Shown here: piece after piece, positions 25,852 to 34,159 of the stretch
How positions within the stretch are numbered: the stretch's first letter is position 1
Layout of the letters: the number at the start of each line of letters is the position of its first letter
DNA from: Pseudomonas wayambapalatensis
GTDB lineage: Bacteria; Pseudomonadota; Gammaproteobacteria; Pseudomonadales; Pseudomonadaceae
Direction: 5' to 3'
Assembly: GCA_014268975.2 (NCBI GenBank)
Contig: CP077096.1
Coordinates: 2,579,501 to 2,643,500 of the forward strand
DNA: 64,000 nt
Program-made: the position numbers and the translations under genes
The notes under the pieces: generated by a model
The model's input: only the letters and a program-made list of their open reading frames with translations
Database searches by the model: none
Told to the model about the DNA's origin: nothing

Positions 25852-27507
25852 TCAGGCCGAGCGTCGTTGAGTCTCGGCCAGGATCGGGGCACTCTGCTCG
25901 ACCGATTCGAGAATCAGGTCTGCCCCTTTTTCTGCCACCATCATCACTGCTGCGTTGGTATTGCCTGAGGTCACATTGGGGAATACCGAGGCATCGACGA
26001 TGCGCAGCCCGTCCAGCCCATGCACCGCCAACCGCGCGTCCACCACGCTGGTCGACGGGTCGTTGCCCATCGCGCAACTGCCGCACAGGTGATAGATCGA
26101 CCCGCAGTTCTCGCGAAAGTACTGCAGCATGCTCGCGTCATCGTCCACTGCCGGGCCCGGCAGCACTTCCTCGACCGTGATCGCCCGCAACGCCGGGGCC
26201 TGCATGATCGAGCGCATCAGACGGCTGCCCTGGATGGCCTCGTCGATGTCTTTCTGCGTGCTCAGGTAGTTCGGATCGATCAGCGCAGGCTCACGCGGAT
26301 CGCGTGAGGCGATGCGGACTTCGCCGCGGCTGGTCGGTCGGCACGGATTGAAGCACAGCAGGAAACCCGAGTAAGGCTCCGGCTGCAGACTGGCCTTGTT
26401 GTTCTTGGGAATCTGGTACGACAGCGGGTTGAAGTACAACTGCAGGTTCGGGTGCGCCTGTTGGGCATCGCTGCGGAAGAACCCACCGGACTGGTTGACG
26501 CTCAGCGCCAGCGGCCCCTTGCGGGTCAGCAGGTATTGCAGGCCGAGCCGCAGCTTGCCCAGCAGCGAGCCGAACACATCGTTCAAGGTCGGGATATTGG
26601 CCTTGTAGTAGTAGCTCACGCACAGGTGGTCTTGCAGGTTCTTGCCCACTGCCGGTAAGTGGTGACGGGTGTCGATGCCGTGCCGGTCGAGCAGGGCGCG
26701 GTCGCCGATGCCGGAAAGTTGCAGGATCTTTGGGGTGTCCACCGCACCGGCCGCCAGGATCACCTCGCGCCGGGCACGGAACTCGCGCGCCATGCCGTTC
26801 TGCGAAATGCGTACGCCGACCGCGCGCCTGCCCTCGAGCAGCACCTGTTCGACCAAGGCGTGATGCTCGATGTGCAGGTTCGGACGACCCAGCGCCGGGT
26901 GCAGGTAGGCGAAGCTGCTGGAGCTGCGTCGTCCATCACGCACGTTGACGTCATAGATGCCGGCCCCTTCGAAGTGCTTGCCGTTGAAGTCTTCGCTGCG
27001 CGGATAGCCCAGTTGCTCGCAACCCTCGAGAAACACATCGCAGATCGGATGGGCCTGGCCTTTCATCGGGGTGATGCCGATCGGCCCGCTGGCGCCGTGG
27101 TATTCACTGGCCCCGGCCGGGTGCGATTCGAGCTTGCGAAAATACGGCAGCACGTCCTTGAACGACCAGCCCTCGGCGCCATTGGCGGCCCAGTCATCGA
27201 AATCATGGGCCTGGCCGCGCACGTAGATCATCGCGTTGATCGAACCCGAGCCGCCTTGCACCTTGCCGCGCGGTGCATACAGGTTGCGCCCGGCCAGATG
27301 GGCCTGGGGCTGGGTGTAGTACATCCAGTTGAAGGTGGGGTTGTAGTAGAGCTTGGCGAAGCCCACCGGCAGCTTGAACCATGGCGAGCTGTCCTTGCCG
27401 CCGGCTTCGAGCAGCAGCACGCTGTGGCGCCCCGACTCGCTCAGGCGCGCGGCGAGGATGCAGCCGGCCGAGCCTGCGCCGGCGATGATGTAGTCAAAAT
27501 CGTTCAT
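25852..27507 (-). CDS. GMC-family FAD-dependent oxidoreductase (choline/alcohol dehydrogenase-like)
   Basis: A 551-residue flavoenzyme. The FAD Rossmann motif is YIIAGAGSAGCILAARLSES (residues 5-24). The GMC signature 1 region is GRNLYAPRGKVQGGSGSINAM (~73-93, written across two conserved blocks). Signature 2 lies near AAGAVDTPKILQLSGIG. The C-terminal catalytic stretch has YHLCGSCAMG and VTSGNTNAAVMM, giving the His/Asn pair of the family. It oxidises an alcohol or polyol to aldehyde or ketone. It is the last gene after porin/LysR/aldehyde dehydrogenase/MFS/enolase genes on the same strand, so it likely works on the imported substrate of that cassette. Confidence 0.92.
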   Translation of the reverse strand: MNDFDYIIAGAGSAGCILAARLSESGRHSVLLLEAGGKDSSPWFKLPVGFAKLYYNPTFNWMYYTQPQAHLAGRNLYAPRGKVQGGSGSINAMIYVRGQAHDFDDWAANGAEGWSFKDVLPYFRKLESHPAGASEYHGASGPIGITPMKGQAHPICDVFLEGCEQLGYPRSEDFNGKHFEGAGIYDVNVRDGRRSSSSFAYLHPALGRPNLHIEHHALVEQVLLEGRRAVGVRISQNGMAREFRARREVILAAGAVDTPKILQLSGIGDRALLDRHGIDTRHHLPAVGKNLQDHLCVSYYYKANIPTLNDVFGSLLGKLRLGLQYLLTRKGPLALSVNQSGGFFRSDAQQAHPNLQLYFNPLSYQIPKNNKASLQPEPYSGFLLCFNPCRPTSRGEVRIASRDPREPALIDPNYLSTQKDIDEAIQGSRLMRSIMQAPALRAITVEEVLPGPAVDDDASMLQYFRENCGSIYHLCGSCAMGNDPSTSVVDARLAVHGLDGLRIVDASVFPNVTSGNTNAAVMMVAEKGADLILESVEQSAPILAETQRRSA

Positions 27508-27532
27508 GTATCGCTAACCCTGTGAATAGAGG

Positions 27533-27554
27533 GCCGCCCCGAGGCCGGGGCGGC
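27533..27554 (-). terminator. Strong GC hairpin between enolase-superfamily and GMC genes
   Basis: gccgccccg and cggggcggc enclose a four-base loop to make a nine-pair, all-strong stem 8 bp after the enolase-superfamily stop. No U-tract follows, so partial termination or protection of the upstream message is more likely than full termination. Confidence 0.45.
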
Positions 27555-27561
27555 TTGACGC

Positions 27562-28779
27562 TCAACCTTTGGCCGGCGAGGCGTCCTTGACGTCGACCGG
27601 ATGCGGCGCCATCTGCAGGTGCAGGCGCTCGCCTTCGTAGCCTGAGTGACGGCGTACCACGTCCATGTCCAGCTCGACCCCGAGGCCCGGCTCGCGGGAC
27701 GGGATGATGTAGCCGTCCTCCCATTGCAGGGGCTTGTTGAGGATTTCGGCGTGGAAGCCATCCCAGGTGCCGATGCTTTCCTGGATCAGGAAGTTCGGCG
27801 TGCAGGCCGCCAGCTGGAAACTCGCCGCCGCGCCGATCGGGCCGTTGTAGAGGTGCGGGGCGATCTGCGCGTAGTAGGCCTCGGCCATGCTGGCGATCTT
27901 CTTGCCCTCGAGCAGGCCGCCGCAGCGCCCGACGTTCATCTGCAGGATCGACGCTCCGCCCGCCTGCAGCAGCTTGAAGAACTCGTACTTGGTGGTCAGG
28001 CGCTCGCCGGTGGCAATCGGAATGCTGGTCTTGGCCGCGACCTGGGCCATGGCCTCTTCCTGGCCCGGTGGGATCGGCTCTTCGAACCACAGCGGATCGT
28101 ATTTTTCCAGGCGCTTGGCCAGGCGGATCGCCGACGACGGGACCATTTGCCCGTGGGTGCCGAACAGCAGGTCGCAACGGTTACCCACCGCTTCGCGGAT
28201 GCGTTTGCAGAAGGTTTCGCAGCGCTCCAGCACCTCCAGCGACAGCTGATGGCCGGAGAACGCGGTGTAGGGGCCGGCCGGGTCGAACTTCAGCGCGGTG
28301 AAGCCCAGTTGCATATTCTGCACGGCGCACTCGGCGGCCAGGTCCGGGTCGCTGTAGTCGTACTCGCCCTGGGCGTTGACCGGGTAGAGGTAGGTATAGG
28401 AGCGCAGGCGCTCGTGCACCTGGCCGCCGAGCAGCTCGTAGACCGGCTTGTTCGCGGCCTTGCCGATGATGTCCCAGCAGGCCATTTCTAGGCCGCTGAC
28501 CACGCCCATCATGGTCAGGTCCGGGCGCTGGGTGAAACCGCTGGAGTAGGCGCGGCGGAAGAAGCGCTCGATATGGTGCGGGTCCTGGTCGAGCAGGTAG
28601 CGCGCGAACACGTCCTCGATGACCGGCACCATGGCGCGCGGGTGGAAAGTCGCGGCGTAGATCTCGCCGACGCCCTCGATGCCGCAGTCGGTCTTGAGGG
28701 TGACGAACAGCCAGTACATGCCGCCGACATGCGGCGGTGGCACGGCCACCACGTGGGTTTGCAGGGATACGATCTTCAT
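27562..28779 (-). CDS. Mandelate racemase/muconate lactonizing (enolase superfamily) enzyme
   Basis: A 405-residue enzyme with the N-terminal capping domain (MKIVSLQTHVVAVPPPHVGG) and a (beta/alpha)7 barrel. Metal-ligand candidates are Glu in WFEEPIPPG (~233) and Glu in IATGERLTTKYEF (~258); PHLYNGPIGA supplies the barrel His (~310). At the place of the usual first ligand (D-x-N or D-F-H-G) it reads LLFGTHGQMVP, so Asp is replaced by Gly. This 'GTHGQ' branch includes sugar-acid dehydratases and cycloisomerases; the reaction is probably dehydration or cycloisomerisation of a sugar acid. The stop-proximal gap to the GMC gene is 54 bp, and the start overlaps the MFS stop by 4 bp. Confidence 0.87.
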   Translation of the reverse strand: MKIVSLQTHVVAVPPPHVGGMYWLFVTLKTDCGIEGVGEIYAATFHPRAMVPVIEDVFARYLLDQDPHHIERFFRRAYSSGFTQRPDLTMMGVVSGLEMACWDIIGKAANKPVYELLGGQVHERLRSYTYLYPVNAQGEYDYSDPDLAAECAVQNMQLGFTALKFDPAGPYTAFSGHQLSLEVLERCETFCKRIREAVGNRCDLLFGTHGQMVPSSAIRLAKRLEKYDPLWFEEPIPPGQEEAMAQVAAKTSIPIATGERLTTKYEFFKLLQAGGASILQMNVGRCGGLLEGKKIASMAEAYYAQIAPHLYNGPIGAAASFQLAACTPNFLIQESIGTWDGFHAEILNKPLQWEDGYIIPSREPGLGVELDMDVVRRHSGYEGERLHLQMAPHPVDVKDASPAKG

Positions 28780-30068
28780 GCTTTGCCCGCCTTGGACTTG
28801 ATGCGTTTGTTCAGGATGAGGGTGGCGACGACGCCGAGCAGGCCCATCACCACGACGTAGGAGAAGTAGATCTGGTAGCCGAAGAAGCCTGGGAAGTGAT
28901 CGATGATCCAGCCGTTGAGCAGGGGCAGGAACACGTCAGGCGAGTAGCCGACCAGGGAGATGATGCCGATCGCCAGGCCCGTGACCCGCAGCGGCACCTG
29001 GCAGTCGTCGAGGATGGCCCAGTACAGGCCGCGGATGGCGTAGGTCATCAGGCCGATGAAGATCACCAGGAACACCAGCACGCCCAGCACCCGCAGGCTC
29101 GGCAGCACGATCAGGCCGATCATGCCGACGGCGGCGAGGACCATGGCCCAGGCCAGCACGCCGGTCTTGGAGAAACGGTCACCCAGCCAGCCGCCGCCGA
29201 TGCCGCCCAGCGGGCGCATCCACAGCTTGATGGTGGTGATCAGGCCGGCGGCGGTGGCGCTGAGGCCGAAGCCGCCCTCTTGCAGGTAGGCCGAGAAGCT
29301 GTAGGTGGCCCAGAAGAAGTGGTAGCCGCAGAACACGATGGCGGTGACCAGCCACAGTTCCGGGATCGCCATCAGGGTGCGCAGGTCGTGCAGCAGGTTG
29401 GCCTTTTCGCGGGCCTTGATGGTGTCGGCCTTGACCTGCGGGTCGCGAACCAGCATCAGCGCCAGGCCCAGGATCACGCAGCAGGCGGCGTAGAAGTGGA
29501 TGACCCGGGTCAGGCCCACGGCACTGCCGCCGGCACTGTCGGCGACCTGGGCGAACAGGGCGATGGCGATGGTCGCCAGCAGCGCCTCGACCAGGCCTCG
29601 GCCGCCATCGAGCACACCGAAGAAGCGGCCTTGTTCGCTTTCGCCCGCGATCATCTTGACCCGCTTGATCAGCGAGGCCCAGAAGGTCAGGCCGGTGGTG
29701 ATGCCAAAGCCGCAGAAGATCGCCAGCAGCGCTTCGAAGCCTGGCAACTGGGCGTACCAGACGCCGAGCAGGCCGGTGCCGACCAGCGAGAAGCTGATCA
29801 GGAAGCGCGGTGAAATGCGGTCGGCGAGCCAGCCGCTGGGCAGGTAGCTGACCAGGAAGGCGGTGCCGAGGATCGAGTACAGGTAGCCCAGCTCGCTGTT
29901 GCTGATCGACAGCGCCTCGAGCATGGTGCTCTGATACACCTGGCGCAGGTACAGCATCGGGTAGATGGCGCCAGCGGCCAGCACCAGCAGGGCCAGTTGC
30001 AGGTAGCGCGAGAAGTTGGCAGAAGTGCTGGGCACGCTGAGCGCCTCGGTATTTATTGTTTTTTTCAT
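28776..30068 (-). CDS. MFS transporter (anion:cation symporter / glycerol-phosphate-like)
   Basis: A 430-residue, 12-helix MFS protein. The helix 2-3 loop reads SGWLADRISPRFLISFSLV, and central sequences such as VGYSPDVFLPLLNGWIIDH resemble the sugar-acid/hexuronate and glycerol-3-phosphate branch. The ATG at 30068 (MKKTINTEALS) begins shortly before the first helix; longer in-frame sequence upstream is low-complexity and unlikely to be translated. The stop overlaps the start of the enolase-superfamily gene by 4 bp (ATGA), which couples uptake to the first enzyme. Confidence 0.88.
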   Translation of the reverse strand: MKKTINTEALSVPSTSANFSRYLQLALLVLAAGAIYPMLYLRQVYQSTMLEALSISNSELGYLYSILGTAFLVSYLPSGWLADRISPRFLISFSLVGTGLLGVWYAQLPGFEALLAIFCGFGITTGLTFWASLIKRVKMIAGESEQGRFFGVLDGGRGLVEALLATIAIALFAQVADSAGGSAVGLTRVIHFYAACCVILGLALMLVRDPQVKADTIKAREKANLLHDLRTLMAIPELWLVTAIVFCGYHFFWATYSFSAYLQEGGFGLSATAAGLITTIKLWMRPLGGIGGGWLGDRFSKTGVLAWAMVLAAVGMIGLIVLPSLRVLGVLVFLVIFIGLMTYAIRGLYWAILDDCQVPLRVTGLAIGIISLVGYSPDVFLPLLNGWIIDHFPGFFGYQIYFSYVVVMGLLGVVATLILNKRIKSKAGKA

Positions 30069-30118
30069 TGTTGTTCTCGTGGGCGGATCTGTCGTCGGGG
30101 TTGTCGCAGGGCAGTGGA

Positions 30119-30145
30119 GCAGGGCACGCAGGCAGCGTGCCCTGC
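30119..30145 (-). terminator. Hairpin after the aldehyde dehydrogenase gene
   Basis: gcagggcacgc and gcgtgccctgc pair perfectly over 11 bp around a five-base loop, 5 bp after the aldehyde dehydrogenase stop. The lack of a T-run makes full intrinsic termination uncertain; it may set different expression levels for the two halves of the cassette. Confidence 0.5.
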
Positions 30146-30150
30146 GCGGG

Positions 30151-31575
30151 TCAGTACTTGAGGACCACCAGGCGGGTCTGGGTGAATTCGAGCATGCCGT
30201 GCTTGCCGTCATCGCCGCCCAACCCCGAGCGTTTCCAGCCGGCGTGGTAGCCCTGGTAGGGGTCGGCAGGGGTGCGGTTGACGTACAGCTCGCCGGCTTC
30301 GATGGCGTTGGCCAGCTTCATGGCGCTGCGGTAGTTCTCGCTGTAGAGCACCGACGACAGCCCGAACTGGTGGTCGTTGGCCATGGCCAGGGCTTGGTCG
30401 AGGGTGTCGTAGGCCACTACCGGCAGCACCGGGCCGAAGGTCTCTTCCTGGACGATCTCCATGTCCTGGCGGCAGCCGCTGAGCAGCGTGGCCGGGTAGA
30501 AGTTGCCCGGGCCCTCGGGCAGGTAGCCGCCGGCTTCGATGTGGGCCCCGGCCGCGACGGCGCGCTGCACCTTGGCGTGGATCTCCTCGCGCGAGCCTGC
30601 ACTGATCAGCGGGCCCATGCAGGCGGCATCCTCGGCGCGGTTGCCGATGCGCACGGCGGCGAATTTGTCGCGCAGCAGGGCGAGGAAGCGCTGGTGTACG
30701 CTGGCCTGCACATAGACGCGCTCGATGGCGGTGCACAGTTGGCCGCAGTGGGTGGTCTTGGAGGCGACGATGGCGGCGGCAGCGGCCTCCAGGTCGGCAT
30801 CGGGCTCGATGATGGCCGGGGTCTTGCCACCCAGTTCCAGCGACGGCTTGGCGATGTTGGCCTTGCAGTATTCGAGCACCGTGCGCCCGGCGCGTACGCT
30901 GCCGGTGAGGGTGATCATGCCGACCGCCGTCTGGGTGCAGAGGGTGGCGGCGACATCGTGCTGCATGGCCAGGATGTTGATCACCCCGTCGGGCAATTGC
31001 GCCTGCTGCACGGCGCGGGCGATGGCAAAGGCCGACAGTGGGGTGTTGTTGCTTGGGCGCACGACCACGGTGTTGCCGGCGATCAGCGCCGGGGCGACCT
31101 TGCGCAGCAGGGTGTAGACCGGGTAGTTGAACGGGATCAGGCAGGCGACCACGCCGATGGCTTCGCGCTTGAGCAGGATGGTTTCGTCGCGGGTGTCGCT
31201 GGGGATCACTTCGCCTTCGATGCGGCGTGCCCATTCGGCGTGGTAACGGGTGATCTCGGCGGCGTACAGCGCCTCGTTGCGGGCTTCGCCGGGGGCCTTG
31301 CCGGATTCGCAGGCCAGCGCTGCACCGATGTCGTCGGCGCAGGCTTCGAGGGCGTCGGCCAGGCGGCGCAGGTGCTGGGCACGCTCGATCGAGGGCAGGG
31401 CAGCCCAGCTGCGCTGGGCGCGGCTGGCGGCTTCGACGGCCTGGATGGCCTGGGCAGGGCTGGCAGCGCTGACGCTGCCGACCACCTCGTCGGTGGCCGG
31501 GTCGAACACGCTCAAAACGGGCTGTTCGGGGGCGACGACGAAGCGACCGTCGATGAAGTTGTGTTCTGTACGCAT
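30151..31575 (-). CDS. NAD(P)-dependent aldehyde dehydrogenase (AldA/lactaldehyde-type)
   Basis: A 474-residue aldehyde dehydrogenase. The cofactor-binding residues are in IPFNYPVYTLLRKVAPALIAG (broken here at the conserved FNYP, ~142-162). The general base Glu is in SLELGGKTPAII (~245), and the catalytic Cys is in THCGQLCTAIERV (~275-287). QEETFGPVLPVVAYD (~375) completes the family signature. The length and N-terminus (RTEHNFIDGRFV) fit AldA/glycolaldehyde-lactaldehyde dehydrogenases. It probably oxidises the aldehyde produced by the GMC enzyme or by cleavage of the sugar-acid product. The ATG at 31575 begins the conserved part. Confidence 0.92.
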   Translation of the reverse strand: MRTEHNFIDGRFVVAPEQPVLSVFDPATDEVVGSVSAASPAQAIQAVEAASRAQRSWAALPSIERAQHLRRLADALEACADDIGAALACESGKAPGEARNEALYAAEITRYHAEWARRIEGEVIPSDTRDETILLKREAIGVVACLIPFNYPVYTLLRKVAPALIAGNTVVVRPSNNTPLSAFAIARAVQQAQLPDGVINILAMQHDVAATLCTQTAVGMITLTGSVRAGRTVLEYCKANIAKPSLELGGKTPAIIEPDADLEAAAAAIVASKTTHCGQLCTAIERVYVQASVHQRFLALLRDKFAAVRIGNRAEDAACMGPLISAGSREEIHAKVQRAVAAGAHIEAGGYLPEGPGNFYPATLLSGCRQDMEIVQEETFGPVLPVVAYDTLDQALAMANDHQFGLSSVLYSENYRSAMKLANAIEAGELYVNRTPADPYQGYHAGWKRSGLGGDDGKHGMLEFTQTRLVVLKY

Positions 31576-31759
31576 GAAGGTGTCCGCTTGCGGGGTGAAC
31601 GGGCCCACAAGGGCTGGCGAGCGGGCACGGGGCGACGCGGGCTCAGCGGTTTTTCTTGTGGGTTATGGCGGACAATTTGTCGCAGGCAGGGGCGGGGAAC
31701 AAACGATTAATGCGTGGGGGTAATGTGCTTAAAACGCATGTTACTTGAGGGGGCGGCTT

Positions 31760-31776
31760 CGCGGGCTTGCCCGCGA
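31760..31776. repeat. Solitary REP palindrome
   Basis: cgcgggcttgcccgcgatgg is one REP core between the LysR gene end and the aldehyde dehydrogenase start. The rest of that 213-bp gap shows no other feature I can support. Confidence 0.5.
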
Positions 31777-31788
31777 TGGCGGCGCCGG

Positions 31789-32727
31789 CTATTCGCAGGC
31801 CGCCACTTCCGATGGCCCACCCAGGTTGCGCTCGGCCAGCCACACCTCCTGCATCAGCCACTCGCGAAACTGCTCCACATGCGCGGGCAATTGCTGGTCC
31901 GGGCGGGTCACGAACCAGTACGACTGGTGGCCGTCGACCTGCACGTCCAGCACCTGCACCAGTTGCCCGGCAGCCAGCTCCCTGGCGACCATCTGCCGGT
32001 CGGCGATGGTGATGCCGAGCCCGTCGATGGCGGCGCGAATGGCCATGTCCAGCAGGTCGAATTCATAGCCGCCACGCAGGTCAACGCCCTGGATCCTGGC
32101 AGCGTCCAGCCAGTGGCGCCAGGTCAGGAAGCGCTGGTCCTCGCGGGCCAGCACGTGCAGCAGGGGCATGTGATGCAGGTCGACCCGGCGCTCCTCCTGC
32201 TGGGCCAGCAGCGAGGGCGAACACACCGCGATGTGCCGTTCGTGCATCAGCAGCGAACTGTCCAGGCCGTCCCATTCGCCATTGCCAAAACGGATCGCGC
32301 AGTCGAGGGTGGCGATTTCCGCGAGGTTGTCCTGCAGTTGGGTGGTGAGTGTCACTTCTAGCCCCGGACACGCCTCGCGCAGGCGCCCAAGACGCGGCAG
32401 CAGCCAGCGGCTGGCGAAGGTTGGCGGGGCGTTGAGACGGATGCGCGTGGGGTGCTGGCGTTGCTGGATGCCGCGTACGGTCAGCTCGATACGGTCGAAC
32501 GATTGCTGCAGGGCATTGAGCAGCGTACGCCCGGCGTCGGTGAGCTGCAGGTGATGGTGGCGGCGCTGCAACAGCGATTCGCCAAGCTGTTCCTCGAGCT
32601 GGCGCACCTGGCGGCTGACGGCGCTTTGGGTGACGTTGAGCAGTTCGGCGGCGCGGGTGAAGCTGCCGGTGCTGCCGGCCACCTCGAAGGCTTTGAGGGC
32701 GTTGAGTGCCGGGATCTTGCGTTTCAC
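31789..32727 (-). CDS. LysR-family regulator (GcvA/AmpR branch) of the sugar-acid cassette
   Basis: A 312-residue LysR protein starting KRKIPALNALKAFEVAGSTG, the opening typical of the GcvA/AmpR/DsdC branch. Its helix-turn-helix is SFTRAAELLNVTQSAVSRQV. The effector domain contains APPTFASRWLLPRLGRLRE. I prefer the GTG at 32727, because an AGGAG box lies 9 bp upstream; an ATG 11 codons earlier has no such box. It sits between the porin gene and the aldehyde dehydrogenase gene on the same strand and probably activates the cassette. A close paralogue lies at 34160 on the other strand. Confidence 0.88.
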   Translation of the reverse strand: MKRKIPALNALKAFEVAGSTGSFTRAAELLNVTQSAVSRQVRQLEEQLGESLLQRRHHHLQLTDAGRTLLNALQQSFDRIELTVRGIQQRQHPTRIRLNAPPTFASRWLLPRLGRLREACPGLEVTLTTQLQDNLAEIATLDCAIRFGNGEWDGLDSSLLMHERHIAVCSPSLLAQQEERRVDLHHMPLLHVLAREDQRFLTWRHWLDAARIQGVDLRGGYEFDLLDMAIRAAIDGLGITIADRQMVARELAAGQLVQVLDVQVDGHQSYWFVTRPDQQLPAHVEQFREWLMQEVWLAERNLGGPSEVAACE

Positions 32728-32775
32728 TCGCCGTGTCTCCTGGTGGGAGTGGGGCCGCACAGCGGCCCGGGGTTT

Positions 32776-33945
32776 TCAGAAGTAATAGCCGATGTTCATG
32801 TACAGCTGGTTCTCCCAATGGTCGGTGCCGCCCTGGGCGAGGCTTTCGGTGTAGCTGCTGCCGCCGATGTACGGATCGTTGCGCCCGTTCAGCCACTCCA
32901 CCGCGATGTAGAAGCTGCGCACCGAGAACGAGGTGCCGAGGATGAAGCGTTCGGAACTGTCGAAGCCGGATGCAGACTTGTCGAAGCGGCTGTAGTTGCC
33001 ATACAGGGTGACTCCGCTGATCCAGTCGCCGAGAAAGGTGCCGGGCACGCTGTAGCTGAGGTCGCCGACGTACAGGTTACCGCGACTGGCGACGTTGTAG
33101 GTGCCGTCGTAGCCACCGAAGGTCACTCGCTCGCTGTTGTCCGGGTTGCGTGGCGACATCTGCTGGCGCGCGGCAAGCATCTGCACGCCCCAGGGGCCGT
33201 TCTTGCCCAGATAGTGCACGCCGATCACGTTGCGTCGGCCGTCGTCGTGGGTGTCGCGGTTTTCCAGGCGCGAGGTCAGGCCCGAGATGCCGGCCTCCGA
33301 TTGCCAGTCGCCGAGCTTGAACGAGCGCGCCAGGCGCGCCACGGCGATCTGCCGCTCCTGGTTGCGGCTGCCGTTGGCGACATAGTCGTCGGCCGAGGTC
33401 ACCACGCTGGAGTAGGTGGTGCCGTTGCTGGTGCCGCGGCCAGGCCAGGCGGGGCGTCCGTAGAGACCCAGTTGCAGGTTCCAGTCGCCTTGCTGGTGGA
33501 TGTACTTGGCGCCTACCGCCTCGACGTCCTCAAGCCCGATCACGTTGCCCAGGGTCTCGTAGAAGGTGCTGCCGAAATACGGCTGCAGGCCGAAGGGGAT
33601 CTTGTTCAGGCCGACCTGGACCTGGCGGTTCTCGTCGAACTTATAGCCGACCCAGACGTACTCGGCGAACTGGATATCGCCGACCTTGTCGCTGTACTGG
33701 TAGGGGTAGGCCTTGCCATAGAAGCGATAGCGCACTGCGCCGATCCAGCTCTCCGAGTCGTAGTTGGCGCGCAGCATGATGGTGTCCAGGCCGGCCTTGT
33801 CGATCTTGCGGTCCGGGTCGTGGTCAAAGCGTGCGCGGATCGCGCCGCCGACGTCGAGGTTCTCGGTGATCGGCACAGCCTGTGCTGCGGCGCTGAGGGT
33901 CAGCAGGACGGGAAGCAGGGTGTGACGCAACGGAAGTGCGGGCAT
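32776..33945 (-). CDS. Outer-membrane porin (phosphate-selective OprO/P-like fold)
   Basis: A 389-residue precursor with a signal peptide ending AAAQA-VPITEN. The mature protein is rich in alternating aromatic strands (WIGAVRYRFYGKAYPYQYSD, FAEYVWVGYKFDENRQVQVG) and ends WENQLYMNIGYYF, an aromatic C-terminus for outer-membrane insertion. NKIPFGLQPYFGSTFYET is typical of porins annotated as OprO/P-like carbohydrate or anion porins. It likely lets the substrate of the GMC/enolase/ALDH cassette cross the outer membrane. The ATG at 33945 begins the signal peptide. It is divergent from the LysR gene at 34160. Confidence 0.85.
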   Translation of the reverse strand: MPALPLRHTLLPVLLTLSAAAQAVPITENLDVGGAIRARFDHDPDRKIDKAGLDTIMLRANYDSESWIGAVRYRFYGKAYPYQYSDKVGDIQFAEYVWVGYKFDENRQVQVGLNKIPFGLQPYFGSTFYETLGNVIGLEDVEAVGAKYIHQQGDWNLQLGLYGRPAWPGRGTSNGTTYSSVVTSADDYVANGSRNQERQIAVARLARSFKLGDWQSEAGISGLTSRLENRDTHDDGRRNVIGVHYLGKNGPWGVQMLAARQQMSPRNPDNSERVTFGGYDGTYNVASRGNLYVGDLSYSVPGTFLGDWISGVTLYGNYSRFDKSASGFDSSERFILGTSFSVRSFYIAVEWLNGRNDPYIGGSSYTESLAQGGTDHWENQLYMNIGYYF

Positions 33946-33982
33946 GGGTGGGGGCACCTTTGGTGGTTTCTTGTCGTTATCG

Positions 33983-34023
33983 GGGCCGCTGTGCGGCCCA
34001 ATCGCGGGACAAGCCCGCGATTG
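33983..34023. repeat. Two adjacent hairpins (REP-like) upstream of the porin gene
   Basis: gggccgc-tgt-gcggccc (33983-33999) is followed at once by caatcgcggg-acaag-cccgcgattg (33999-34023), the latter a perfect 10-bp stem around a REP-like core. They lie in the divergent region between porin and LysR genes and could form back-to-back stems in the porin leader or insulate the two promoters. Confidence 0.6.
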
Positions 34024-34159
34024 GGGCGACCCTATCCAACGCCCGTGCCCCGGCACAAACGAGCATTACGCAGCGGTAACCCGAGAAAAACGCATGTTTG
34101 CAGGCAGTCGCGCCCCTGTAGAATCGCCCTACAAAAACAACGATCAGCAGAGCCCCACC

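Noticed and set aside
30016-31710. 564-codon + strand frame over the aldehyde dehydrogenase gene
   Set aside because: It is antisense to a gene with an intact catalytic Cys and Glu. The glycine- and valine-rich product is typical of an aldehyde dehydrogenase shadow.
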